Below, piece by piece: positions 1 through 7,510 of a stretch of 64,000 nucleotides of DNA. How positions within the stretch are numbered: position 1 is the first letter of the stretch; each line of letters starts with the position of its first letter. A program made the translations under genes and the position numbers. The notes under the pieces were generated by a model. It saw nothing but the letters and a program-made list of their open reading frames with translations, was not told where the DNA came from and ran no database searches. This stretch comes from Legionella clemsonensis (GTDB lineage Bacteria > Pseudomonadota > Gammaproteobacteria > Legionellales > Legionellaceae): positions 248,001 to 312,000 of the forward strand of contig NZ_CP016397.1 of the NCBI RefSeq assembly GCF_002240035.1, written 5' to 3'.

Positions 1-255
1 CGTCACTGCCTCATTAATAATAGAAATGTTGTAAGCCTGTAATTGTTGTCTCAACCGTTCTAAGAGCGCATGACCGGAGATTCCTGCTGGGAAACCCGGG
101 TAATTGTGAGAAATAGGGATTCGCATGGCGCGACTATCATTCGTATCATAGACAATAATATTTCGACGAAATCGGGCGAGATAAATTGCTGCTGTTAAAC
201 CGGCAGGTCCTCCGCCTACAATGATGCAATCCCATTTCTCCTTTTTTTTGCTCAT
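1..255 (-). CDS. Thioredoxin-reductase-like FAD/NAD(P)H oxidoreductase, N-terminal part
   Basis: Only the first 85 codons are in the window; the gene runs off the left edge. The start is the ATG complementary to 253-255. The N-terminus has the FAD-binding Rossmann signature (CIIVGGGPAGLTAAIYLAR) followed by a HNYPGF segment, as in thioredoxin-reductase-like class II flavoproteins. The family uses FAD and NAD(P)H to reduce a disulfide or a small substrate in the cytoplasm. The redox CxxC that would separate true thioredoxin reductase from ferredoxin-NADP reductase-like members lies outside the window, so the substrate is open. It is divergent from the ferritin-like pair, which may hint at a shared oxidative-stress context. 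Confidence 0.8.
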   Translation of the reverse strand, partial: MSKKKEKWDCIIVGGGPAGLTAAIYLARFRRNIIVYDTNDSRAMRIPISHNYPGFPAGISGHALLERLRQQLQAYNISIINEAVT

Positions 256-357
256 AAAAAATCCTTTCCTTAACAAGAACAGAAGATTAGCGCGCGCCTC
301 TTTCTAAATCATAGATGATTTTTTAAATCTACTGCCGATTTTTCGCAATATTGACAT

Positions 358-366
358 TGCTATACT
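358..366 (+). promoter_or_regulatory. Extended -10 promoter, sigma-S-like (TGCTATACT)
   Basis: TGC precedes TATACT (361-366), giving both an extended -10 (TGn) and the C at -13 favoured by sigma-S, followed by an AT-rich stretch. No convincing -35 stands 17 bp upstream. It lies 67 nt before the ATG of the ferritin-like gene. The same CTATA-C/G-T element recurs before Ku (2613), the amidotransferase (5551) and the ElaB-like gene (6458). Sigma-S use is inferred from the motif only. Confidence 0.4.
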
Positions 367-432
367 ATATTAACGAGTGTTTAAATTTTAGGCATTTTAG
401 AGGGATGTTTCACTCAGACAGGGAGAGTAAAA

Positions 433-1602
433 ATGGCCATTAATTTTTTAGATGTAATGAAGGACAAGGGCTGTCCGCTTGATAAGCAACATTTTACCTG
501 GAAAGAACTTGCAAGCCAGCCTATCTCTAAATTAGATGATGATGCCTTTACGAGAGTACGAATTATTTTAATGAATGGTATTGAACTCGATGCTTTAAGA
601 ACCAAACATTTTCTCGCAAGATTTAATAAAGCGTTACAGTTACCTCTAGCCCGCATTCGCCGGGTTGAACAACATCAAGCGACGTTAATTAACTGGTTAT
701 TGTCAGCCGATCATTCTCCTTTGGAAACAACGATTGCTTATGAACAGGTAGCTATTGAAGTAACTGCCGCTGTTGCTCAAAATGAACCTGACCCCTATCA
801 GGCACAAACTTATCGTTTTGGCTTGTTGGAGGATTTTGATCATTTATATCGTTATGCGGCAATGCTGGATCGACTTGAAGGTAAGGATGCAAACAATATT
901 CTGCAGGGTTACACTGATATTGTTCCAGGTCGTCCGACCACGTTTCATCATCGTGCTCCAGAAGATGATTTGCGCAATTCCTATCAAAAAGATGAAGCCA
1001 AACTCATTACTAAAATTCATGCGGCGATGATTACTGGCGCAGAATACCAGACTCACGATTACTACATGAATATCGGCCCCACCTTTGCTGATCCAATCGC
1101 TCGACAGCTTTATGCCGAGATTGCGTCTGTCGAAGAGCAACATGTCACTCAATATGGCTCATTAATGGATCCTGAGGAAACGTTGATGGAAAAGTGGCTG
1201 ATTCATGAAGCAACTGAAATTTACAATTATCTTAGTTGTGTTGAACAAGAGCCAAATCCACGTATTAAGGCCATTTGGGAGCGATTTTTAGATTATGAAT
1301 TAGGTCATTTACATCTGGCATGTGAATGGTTTAAAGAGATGGAACAGCGGGATCCTGCGGAAATTCTCGAAGGTCATTTGCCCAAAATGATTGAATTTAA
1401 AAGTCAACGCGATTTTGTCCGGCAAGTTTTAACAAAAGAGGTGGATTTGCGCACAGATGGTGCTGATTATGTTCCAAAATCAAAAGAAAGCACTCGTTCA
1501 GTTCAATATCGTAAGGAAATGAATGCAGCGGGCATTCCGGCTGAAATAGTTTCAGCGGGCTATCAATGGCAGCCAGGAACTGAACTTAACCAACTTGGAT
1601 AA
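433..1602 (+). CDS. Ferritin-like diiron-type protein (389 aa), function unknown
   Basis: The protein is mostly helical and carries acidic/His pairs typical of ferritin-like diiron bundles: an EDFDH segment in the first half, then ExxH at E234-H237 (EEQH) and E289-H292 (ELGH), with further Glu in HEATEIYNY between them. That spacing suggests two helical hairpins binding two metals. It is much longer than a ferritin or bacterioferritin, so a storage cage is not implied; an oxidase or hydroxylase-like role is equally possible. The ATG is preceded by GGGAG. It is followed after 10 nt by a second ferritin-like gene, so the two probably form an operon. I do not recognise a named family. Fold assignment is from motifs only. 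Confidence 0.6.
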   Translation: MAINFLDVMKDKGCPLDKQHFTWKELASQPISKLDDDAFTRVRIILMNGIELDALRTKHFLARFNKALQLPLARIRRVEQHQATLINWLLSADHSPLETTIAYEQVAIEVTAAVAQNEPDPYQAQTYRFGLLEDFDHLYRYAAMLDRLEGKDANNILQGYTDIVPGRPTTFHHRAPEDDLRNSYQKDEAKLITKIHAAMITGAEYQTHDYYMNIGPTFADPIARQLYAEIASVEEQHVTQYGSLMDPEETLMEKWLIHEATEIYNYLSCVEQEPNPRIKAIWERFLDYELGHLHLACEWFKEMEQRDPAEILEGHLPKMIEFKSQRDFVRQVLTKEVDLRTDGADYVPKSKESTRSVQYRKEMNAAGIPAEIVSAGYQWQPGTELNQLG

Positions 1603-1612
1603 GGAGATCATC

Positions 1613-2527
1613 ATGGCAAATTTATCAAAACCTGGCAATGCAACTGGTGCTGAACAGGCGCCTGAAAATATTAAATTAATGTTGGAGGCATGTAAAAAGT
1701 TTCCGCCTGATGTACAAGGTGATGAGCATAAAATGGAAAAAGAACGTGTCACATTTATTACTAGAGCTGAGCCTATTGGGTCCATTCCATTGCCTATGTC
1801 TCTCAAAGGTATTGTTAAAACTTCATTTAATAAAATGTGGGGGAGTCATCCAGAGCTATTTTTAGATAAATTAGGGGAACGCTTAGCGTTTGAACGCTCA
1901 GGAGTGCGTCTTTATGAGGCAACGCTTGCCAAAGCCTTAGGTCTTGGTGAATCCAAAGCAATTCTGCAACAACTAGAGCATATTCGCAAGGAAGAGATAC
2001 AACATATGGATATGCTGAAAAGGGCAATAAAAGACATTGGTGCTGATCCAACCGCTATGACACCTGGAGCCGACATCACGGGAGTGTTGGGTCAGGGTCT
2101 AATCCATGTCATCACTGACCCAAGAACCAATATGGCTCAAGCCCTCGATGCCTTATTAAGTGCTGAATTAATTGATAATGCCGCCTGGGAAATTCTAATT
2201 GCTTTGGCCAATGATAATGGCCAAGACAAGCTGGTTGAAAAATTTGAACAAGCAATGCTACAAGAAAAAAGGCATCTTTCCATTATCAAAAAGCTTTTAC
2301 AGGACTGTCTTGAAATAAAGCTGGAGCCTGAAAAAAAGACTGAAAAAAAGGAGAATGCTTACCATGTATTGCCCGGAGAAGGTGGTGATTGGGAACTGAG
2401 AAGAGAAAATGCGACTCGTGCCACGAGACGCTTTTCAACGAAACAAAAGGCAATCGCTGCAGGGCGCAGGATGAGTAAAAATGCTGGTGTAGAATTATTT
2501 GTACATCAACAGGAAGAAGGGCATTAA
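1613..2527 (+). CDS. Ferritin-like protein fused to a C-terminal DUF2188 domain (304 aa)
   Basis: The chosen start is the ATG at 1613, which has a strong AAGGAG (1601-1606) 6 nt upstream; an in-frame TTG at 1595 lies inside the preceding gene and is less likely. Residues about 80-230 show a ferritin-like bundle with two ExxH motifs (E128-H131 in EEIQH, E218-H221 in EKRH) and paired Glu helices. A Lys/Glu-rich linker follows. Residues about 249-302 (AYHVLPGEGGDWELRREN... and a terminal VELFVH) match the DUF2188 pattern. Metal binding is likely from the motifs; the role of DUF2188 is unknown. It is the second gene of the operon and ends in a strong terminator. Confidence 0.65.
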   Translation: MANLSKPGNATGAEQAPENIKLMLEACKKFPPDVQGDEHKMEKERVTFITRAEPIGSIPLPMSLKGIVKTSFNKMWGSHPELFLDKLGERLAFERSGVRLYEATLAKALGLGESKAILQQLEHIRKEEIQHMDMLKRAIKDIGADPTAMTPGADITGVLGQGLIHVITDPRTNMAQALDALLSAELIDNAAWEILIALANDNGQDKLVEKFEQAMLQEKRHLSIIKKLLQDCLEIKLEPEKKTEKKENAYHVLPGEGGDWELRRENATRATRRFSTKQKAIAAGRRMSKNAGVELFVHQQEEGH

Positions 2528-2532
2528 CAAAG

Positions 2533-2567
2533 AAGCTGATGCAAAATGCATCAGCTTTGCTTTTTTA
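2533..2567 (+). terminator. Rho-independent terminator after the ferritin-like operon
   Basis: A perfect 11-bp stem AAGCTGATGCA / TGCATCAGCTT (2533-2543 and 2547-2557) with a 3-nt AAA loop is followed by TGC and a run of six T. It sits 5 nt after the stop codon of the ferritin-DUF2188 gene. Confidence 0.9.
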
Positions 2568-2612
2568 TTTATCGGGCTGTTTTTGACTATTTAGTCATAA
2601 TTTTATCAAATT

Positions 2613-2619
2613 CTATACT
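2613..2619 (+). promoter_or_regulatory. Sigma-S-like -10 element (CTATACT) upstream of Ku
   Basis: The sequence TCTATACTTTAA matches the sigma-S -10 consensus (TCTATACTTAA) almost completely. It ends 32 nt before the Ku ATG at 2652. The terminator upstream isolates Ku from the ferritin-like operon, so a separate promoter is expected here. Confidence 0.5.
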
Positions 2620-2651
2620 TTAAATAAGTACACGTTTAGGAATGAGATAGT

Positions 2652-3638
2652 ATGAAAGCGATATGGAAGGGTGATATTTCATTTGGTTTAGTTACAATTC
2701 CCGTGCAAATTATTCCCGTTGAAGAAAAAAAGGATTTGCATTTTCACTTGTTGGATGCTCGCGATAAATCACGTATTCGCTATAAACGAGTGAATAGCAA
2801 CACGGAAAAAGAAGTGCCTTGGGAGCAAATAGTAAAAGGCTATGAGTTTGATAAAGGCAATTACATTATCGTTGATGAAAAAGCCTTTGAAGAGGCAAGT
2901 CCTGAAGTATATAAATCGATTGATATCGAGGAATTCATCGAATTGGATGAAATTGACAATTTATATTTTGATAAGCCGTATTACATTGTGCCGGACTCTA
3001 AAAATCAAAAAGCCTATGTACTCTTGAGGGAGGCATTAAAAAAAACCAGGAAAGTAGGGGTGGCAAAAGTAATGATTCGCACTAAAGAACACTTATGTCT
3101 GGTAATGCCTCATGAAAATGCATTGGTGCTCAATCTTATTCGATTTGAGCAAGAAATTCGTAAAGAAGATGACTTAAAAGTACCTACAGACTCGCTTAAA
3201 GCCTATAAAATTTCAGAAAAAGAAATGAAAATGGCAACCGAATTAATTAAGGACATGACAGCCACCTGGAAGCCTGAAAAATACCATGACGATTATCAGG
3301 AGGCCTTAACTCAATGGATTGAGAAAAAAACCAAAGAAATTGAAAAAGAAACAGGGAAAGAAACTAAAGCAAGGGTACGAAAACCAGATGATGTGGTTGA
3401 TTTTATTACCTTGCTTAAAAAGAGCATGGGTAAAGACAAAAAAGACAAAAAACCCTTACCCAAAAAGAAGCTGAAAGATCAAAGAAAAAAGCCTAACAGA
3501 CTGGTTATAAATAGCCTGGTGTTATTTATTAGAGCCAAAATACATACAATGCAGGTAATGCAGTGGTTAATACTACTAACTCTAGGGGTATTCCAAGCCA
3601 TAAATAATCGAAAAATTTATAACCACCAGGCCCCATAA
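2652..3638 (+). CDS. ku: Ku family DNA end-binding protein, 3' end probably shifted
   Basis: The start MKAIWKGDISFGLVTIPVQ is diagnostic of bacterial Ku, the homodimeric ring that binds double-strand ends and recruits LigD in non-homologous end joining. The Ku core covers about residues 1-260 and is followed by a Lys-rich tail. After residue about 282 the frame runs on as hydrophobic sequence antisense to the end of the SLC13 gene (110-nt overlap). In the frame reached by one extra base in the A6 run at 3485-3490, the protein would instead end after RKKA at TAA 3494-3496, about 281 aa, a normal Ku length. So the listed C-terminus is doubtful. No ligD is in the window. The core assignment is secure. 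Confidence 0.93.
   Translation: MKAIWKGDISFGLVTIPVQIIPVEEKKDLHFHLLDARDKSRIRYKRVNSNTEKEVPWEQIVKGYEFDKGNYIIVDEKAFEEASPEVYKSIDIEEFIELDEIDNLYFDKPYYIVPDSKNQKAYVLLREALKKTRKVGVAKVMIRTKEHLCLVMPHENALVLNLIRFEQEIRKEDDLKVPTDSLKAYKISEKEMKMATELIKDMTATWKPEKYHDDYQEALTQWIEKKTKEIEKETGKETKARVRKPDDVVDFITLLKKSMGKDKKDKKPLPKKKLKDQRKKPNRLVINSLVLFIRAKIHTMQVMQWLILLTLGVFQAINNRKIYNHQAP
3485..3496 (+). other. A6G heptamer with immediate -1 stop at the Ku 3' end
   Basis: AAAAAAG (3485-3491) stands in the Ku frame as A AAA AAG, the register of a classic -1 slippery heptamer, and the -1 frame then reads GCC TAA. Either an A7-to-A6 contraction removed the normal stop, or slippage at the run restores it in part of the products. 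A sequencing or assembly error in the run is a third option. Confidence 0.5.
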
Positions 3639-5301
3639 TCAAGGTATTGTTCTGATGACTTATTGGCGTTAAGCAGGAGCAGGATGCACCTATACTTACT
3701 GCAATCAAAAAAGGGTCAACATTCATGTGAAGTAATTTAGCTAAATCGGCCCCAATAGGGGCCATTACTACCGCCGTGGCGGCATTATTCATCAAGTCAG
3801 AGACCGTCATAGTGATCAGTATCAACAATCCTAACACAAGAAGAACAGAATCATTCCCAGTCAGGCTTAATAAGAGATTTCCAATTATTTTTGCGGCCCC
3901 GGTTGTTTCTAATGCTTCACCCAAAGGGATTAATGCGCCTAACAGGACAATAATTGACCAGTCAATGTGTTGATAGACTTTACGCATAGGTAAAATATTA
4001 AATAGGACTAGCCCTACTACTACCAGGGCAAAAGCCACTTCAATAGTGAGTATTTGAAATGCTGTGAGTAGGATGCCAATAATAAACAAGGTTAATGGAA
4101 TTAAAATACTGCGTCTAAAACCAACATTAATGGCTCTTTCTGCCAAGGGAACAAGTCCTAGATTAACCACATTTTCATGTAGATCCTCACTAGGACCCTG
4201 AATAAGTAAAACGTCACCAGCATTAAAATTAACATGATTCAAACGATTTTTTATGGCTCGTCCTGAGCGTGCTACGGCCAGTAAATTAAGCCCTAATCTG
4301 GAACGAATGCGAAGTTTTTGCCAAGAGCGGCCTTGAATTCTTGAACCTGGTGTGACTACCGCTTCAATAGTACTAATATCCTTGCCGAGCAATATGTCTG
4401 GTGAAATCACTTCACCTTGCGTTAATTCAAGTTTGCCGCTTTCAATTAAACGATATAAATCCTCATGCGAAGCTTCAATGATTAAAATATCATTGACTTG
4501 TAATTCTTCATCGTAGGGAACGACAAGCTTTTTCTTACGTCCTCGAATAAGGGCTAAAATAGAAAAATCCCCTTCAATGAAACTTTCCAATTGTTGACGT
4601 TCCATGCCGACTACAGGTGAGTTTTCAGGAATACGAATTTCACTGATGTAATCTTGAATTTGGTATAATTCACTACCGTCACTTGTTGCTTTTCGACGTG
4701 AAGGAATAAAGCGCCAGCCTAAAAAGATAATAAAGAGGAGACCTCCAAGGGTTACTGCTAATCCTGTTGGCGTAAAATCAAACATATTAAAAGGGACTTG
4801 GGTGATTCTCTCTTTATAAGCTGAAATGATTAAGTTGGGTGGCGTGCCAATTTTGGTGGTCATTCCCCCTAATATTGTTGCAAAGGATAAAGGCATTAAG
4901 ATTTTTGAGGGTGACAATTTTGTATTGATTGCTCCTTGAATGGCAACCGGCATTATGAGCGACAAAGCACCAACGTTATTCATAAAAGCGGATAAAAATG
5001 CAGCAATACAGCAAATAAAACCAATAAGTAATGTCGGTGAGGTACAAAAAGGCTTTATATATTTTAATATTTCCTCGACCAAGCCAGCCTGGATGAGTAC
5101 CGTAGAAATCACCATCACCGCTGCTACTGTAATGACAGCAGGATTACCAAAACCGGTAAATGCATGCTCCGCTGGCACAAGTCCCGTTAATACAAGCGAA
5201 AGGAGGCACATTAAAGCGACGACATCATAACGATAATGTCCCCATATAAACATCAATAACGTAAGACCCAAAATGAAAAATAATAGATAAGCATCTTGCA
5301 T
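3529..5301 (-). CDS. SLC13/DASS-family permease with two RCK_C (TrkA-C) domains
   Basis: This 590-aa inner-membrane protein has about eleven hydrophobic segments split by a cytoplasmic insert at residues about 200-370. The membrane parts carry family motifs: FGNPAVITVAAVMVIS near the N-terminus, MNNVGALSLIMP in the first half, GTPPNLIIS, and a second NNAATAVVMAP repeat in the C-terminal half. The insert holds two TrkA-C-like modules, which in relatives bind a regulatory ligand. SLC13 proteins co-transport Na+ with sulfate or di/tricarboxylates; the substrate is not readable here. The gene converges on Ku. About 280 bp upstream (5302-5581) hold no gene, only the amidotransferase promoter. Confidence 0.85.
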   Translation of the reverse strand: MQDAYLLFFILGLTLLMFIWGHYRYDVVALMCLLSLVLTGLVPAEHAFTGFGNPAVITVAAVMVISTVLIQAGLVEEILKYIKPFCTSPTLLIGFICCIAAFLSAFMNNVGALSLIMPVAIQGAINTKLSPSKILMPLSFATILGGMTTKIGTPPNLIISAYKERITQVPFNMFDFTPTGLAVTLGGLLFIIFLGWRFIPSRRKATSDGSELYQIQDYISEIRIPENSPVVGMERQQLESFIEGDFSILALIRGRKKKLVVPYDEELQVNDILIIEASHEDLYRLIESGKLELTQGEVISPDILLGKDISTIEAVVTPGSRIQGRSWQKLRIRSRLGLNLLAVARSGRAIKNRLNHVNFNAGDVLLIQGPSEDLHENVVNLGLVPLAERAINVGFRRSILIPLTLFIIGILLTAFQILTIEVAFALVVVGLVLFNILPMRKVYQHIDWSIIVLLGALIPLGEALETTGAAKIIGNLLLSLTGNDSVLLVLGLLILITMTVSDLMNNAATAVVMAPIGADLAKLLHMNVDPFLIAVSIGASCSCLTPISHQNNTLIMGPGGYKFFDYLWLGIPLELVVLTTALPALYVFWL

Positions 5302-5550
5302 AGTTAATTAAGTCTCTTAATCATTAATACAGCAAAGCCTTCCCATAGCATGGATAGCGCACTTCAGGTCATTTAAACTTGGACTTCCTAATTTATAGAA
5401 TAAACAATTAACTTAAAAGTCTAATTAAATTTTTTTATCTTGCTTTATCGTTTACTCCAGCATTCATCAAACATTACGGACACTGTTCATCATTGGGGGC
5501 TTTAATAACCCCAGTAGATATTCATGAAGAAAAATTCTTTATTTTTCTTG

Positions 5551-5557
5551 CTATAGT
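5551..5557 (+). promoter_or_regulatory. Extended -10 (TGCTATAGT) before the amidotransferase
   Basis: TTGCTATAGTTAAC combines a TGn extension, a C at -13 and a TATAGT hexamer, resembling the other sigma-S-like boxes in this cluster. It ends 24 nt before the ATG at 5582, leaving a short leader that contains AGGAG. Confidence 0.4.
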
Positions 5558-5581
5558 TAACAATAAAACAGGAGTTTTCCT

Positions 5582-6436
5582 ATGTGTCGTTTTGTAGCTT
5601 ATCTCGGGCACGAAGCATTGTTGGATGATATCTTGGTTAAACCTGTTAATTCGATTGTAATGCAGAGTTTGCATGCCCGTGAAACGATTGTCCCTACAAA
5701 CGGTGATGGCTTTGGTTTAGGGTGGTATACACCCTCAATCAGTGCGGAACCTGCGCTATTCACCTCTATTTCGCCAGCCTGGAATGATAGAAATTTATTG
5801 CATCTTACTGCCAAAATAAAATCACCTTGCTTTTTTGCCCATGTCAGAGCGGCAGGTGCTGGAGGCGTTACCAACTACAATTGTCATCCTTTTATTCATG
5901 GTCGCTGGATGTTGATGCATAATGGGGACATTGCTGATTTCATTGTGGTTAAACGTCATCTACGCCATTTGCTTGATGATGACATTTATCATTGGATCCA
6001 AGGTGAAACGGATTCTGAACATTTATTCGCTTTATTCTTACAGTTGGCAAAAGGGAAGGATTTAAGCCAATTAGTGGTGGTTGCTGAGGTTTTGGAAGAA
6101 ACTTTTGCACAAATTAACGAGTTAATCAAATATTTTGGCGCAAGTGAGGCTTCTTATTTTAATGTGTGTCTAACGGACGGTGAGCGATTGGTAGCAAGTC
6201 GTTATACCACCCATAAAAAAGCCAAGCCCGAGTCATTGCATTATTTTAATGGCAGTTGTTTTACAACGTTGAATCATCCAGAAACTGCTCAACAGTCTGA
6301 GCACATTCACCAATGTTGTTTAATTGCTTCTGAAAGACTCACCAATTTTAATACAGACTGGCAAGATGTACCGGCTAATCACTTATTGTTAGTGGACAAA
6401 GCACACAATATTCAGCTGCGTTCCTTGTCGCGCTAA
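5582..6436 (+). CDS. Class II glutamine amidotransferase (EgtC/YafJ-like)
   Basis: The protein begins MCRFVAYLG, so Cys2 becomes the N-terminal nucleophile after Met removal, as in Ntn-type class II amidotransferases. DGFGLGWYT, FAHVRAA, NCHPF and MHNGDI give the usual glutamine-binding and oxyanion-hole motifs. At 284 aa it contains the glutaminase domain alone, so it should hydrolyse a gamma-glutamyl or glutamine amide, or supply ammonia to a partner. EgtC (ergothioneine synthesis) and YafJ share this architecture; no egtA, egtB or egtD neighbour is present, so YafJ-like of unknown substrate is the safer call. AGGAG precedes the ATG by 8 nt. Confidence 0.85.
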   Translation: MCRFVAYLGHEALLDDILVKPVNSIVMQSLHARETIVPTNGDGFGLGWYTPSISAEPALFTSISPAWNDRNLLHLTAKIKSPCFFAHVRAAGAGGVTNYNCHPFIHGRWMLMHNGDIADFIVVKRHLRHLLDDDIYHWIQGETDSEHLFALFLQLAKGKDLSQLVVVAEVLEETFAQINELIKYFGASEASYFNVCLTDGERLVASRYTTHKKAKPESLHYFNGSCFTTLNHPETAQQSEHIHQCCLIASERLTNFNTDWQDVPANHLLLVDKAHNIQLRSLSR

Positions 6437-6457
6437 TGTTGTTGAAGCATGAATTTG

Positions 6458-6464
6458 CTATACT
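6458..6464 (+). promoter_or_regulatory. Sigma-S-like extended -10 (TGCTATACT) before the ElaB-like gene
   Basis: TTTGCTATACTTTGA lies 22 nt after the amidotransferase stop and 52 nt before the ElaB-like ATG. It has the TGn extension, the C at -13 and a TATACT hexamer. In E. coli elaB is known to be sigma-S controlled, which fits but does not prove the same here. Confidence 0.45.
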
Positions 6465-6515
6465 TTGAGACAGGATGTATAAATTCGGTCTAAACAGAAT
6501 GTAAGGAGCTACAAA

Positions 6516-6758
6516 ATGGATATTAGACGTGGCGGAAATTCTCCACTGAAAGAGCATACAGAAAATCTGCTGAAAGGTGGTAAAAAAATTGCAAATGATC
6601 TATATGAAGAAACGCGTGAAACAGCAGCACAACTCGGTGATAATATTAAAGACTATTCAGGACTTGTGATGCATAAGGTTCGTGAGCGACCAATAGCGAC
6701 ATCACTTTTTATTGGTGGACTAAGTTTAATGGTTTTAGCTGCTTTTCTTCGCCGATAA
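6516..6758 (+). CDS. ElaB/YqjD/DUF883-like tail-anchored membrane protein
   Basis: This 80-aa protein has an amphipathic, charged helical N-terminal part (LKEHTENLLKGGKKIANDLY... QLGDNIKDYSG) and one C-terminal membrane segment (residues about 60-77) ending in RR. That is the layout of the ElaB/YqjD family, whose E. coli members sit in the inner membrane by the C-terminal anchor and have been linked to ribosome binding in stationary phase and to stress tolerance. The start ATG has GGAG upstream. Family call from architecture and local similarity; function here is inference. Confidence 0.7.
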   Translation: MDIRRGGNSPLKEHTENLLKGGKKIANDLYEETRETAAQLGDNIKDYSGLVMHKVRERPIATSLFIGGLSLMVLAAFLRR

Positions 6759-6799
6759 GCAGTTAATTTATTTAAAATGGATAATGACCTCAAGAATAA

Positions 6800-7048
6800 C
6801 TAAGGTTCATTTTGCATTTCATAAAATTCTTGCCATTCAAAATCAATATACTCCTCAAGAAGTTTTTTAATTTCAATTTCTGCTCCTTTTTTCGTGGGAT
6901 GCTCAGTATGAAATTTTTGGGGGGAATTGCCATTCTTATTGTTGTTAGCACGAATAACATAGCCATCAGCTTTATATAAATGAGGGACTCTATCCGATAA
7001 GTCAACCTGATAATTTACTTTAAAACCTTTATAATCGTATTGATTCAT
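6800..7048 (-). CDS. Small conserved-looking protein (82 aa), unknown function
   Basis: The ATG at 7048 follows a strong GGAGGA. The protein is soluble and mixed, with MNQYDYKGFKVNYQV at the start, an RANNNKNG turn and a charged C-terminal helix rich in Glu and Lys. It resembles the many short Legionella proteins that begin with a YDYKGF-type beta strand, but I recognise no named family. A second leftward reading frame at 6790-7005 overlaps it and is judged a shadow because it has no such ribosome-binding site. Confidence 0.6.
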   Translation of the reverse strand: MNQYDYKGFKVNYQVDLSDRVPHLYKADGYVIRANNNKNGNSPQKFHTEHPTKKGAEIEIKKLLEEYIDFEWQEFYEMQNEP

Positions 7049-7243
7049 GTCTCCTCCATCCTTGAACGTTAGATAATCCTGTCTTCTAGAGCGTCAAGAT
7101 AAGCATGGTCTTTTTTAATTAATATAGCCTATTTGACAAACATGCAAGTAGAAATATTTGAAAAAATAAGGACAGTTTTCTATTCTTTTAAAGATTCATC
7201 CTAAACTTCAATGGATGGCATTTTTTATTGTTAAGGATAGAAA

Positions 7244-7507
7244 ATGATAAAAATTACTCGTGATGAATTTTTAACCTTTGCATTAATACCTGAAATCGCC
7301 CATGCGAAAGAAGTCACCTGGTTCAAATCAAATAAAATGGCGGATAAACTTGGAATAATTATTCAAATTGATTCTAATAAAAAATATAATTATTTAATTT
7401 TTCATAAAGACAAAGCAGAAGATTATATCCTTTACCCCAGCGATGATGATTATTCATCAAGTGACTATGGAGAGGTTTATCTGGAGTTAGAGAACAAGAT
7501 GGCTTAA
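7244..7507 (+). CDS. Hypothetical acidic protein (87 aa)
   Basis: The ATG at 7244 is preceded by AAGGAT. The product is small, soluble and acidic towards the C-terminus (a DDDYSSSDYGE segment), with no signal peptide, membrane segment or motif that I recognise. It ends 3 nt before the convergent stop of the GGDEF-EAL gene. A CTATTCT element at 7180 is a possible weak promoter. Real gene status rests on the ribosome-binding site and the tight fit between neighbours. Confidence 0.5.
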   Translation: MIKITRDEFLTFALIPEIAHAKEVTWFKSNKMADKLGIIIQIDSNKKYNYLIFHKDKAEDYILYPSDDDYSSSDYGEVYLELENKMA

Positions 7508-7510
7508 AAA

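Noticed and set aside
844-1152. Leftward open frame antisense to the first ferritin-like gene, and similar long antisense frames elsewhere
   Set aside because: They are shadows of real genes: no ribosome-binding sites and no protein-like motifs.
1595-1612. TTG at 1595 as the start of the ferritin-DUF2188 gene
   Set aside because: It lies inside the preceding gene and would place AAGGAG within the coding region; ATG 1613 has ideal spacing to that site.
5582-6436. Calling the amidotransferase EgtC
   Set aside because: No ergothioneine genes are nearby; EgtC and YafJ-like proteins share the same visible motifs.
6790-7005. Leftward 71-codon frame overlapping the 82-aa gene
   Set aside because: It lacks a ribosome-binding site and overlaps a gene with a strong GGAGGA and a protein-like composition.
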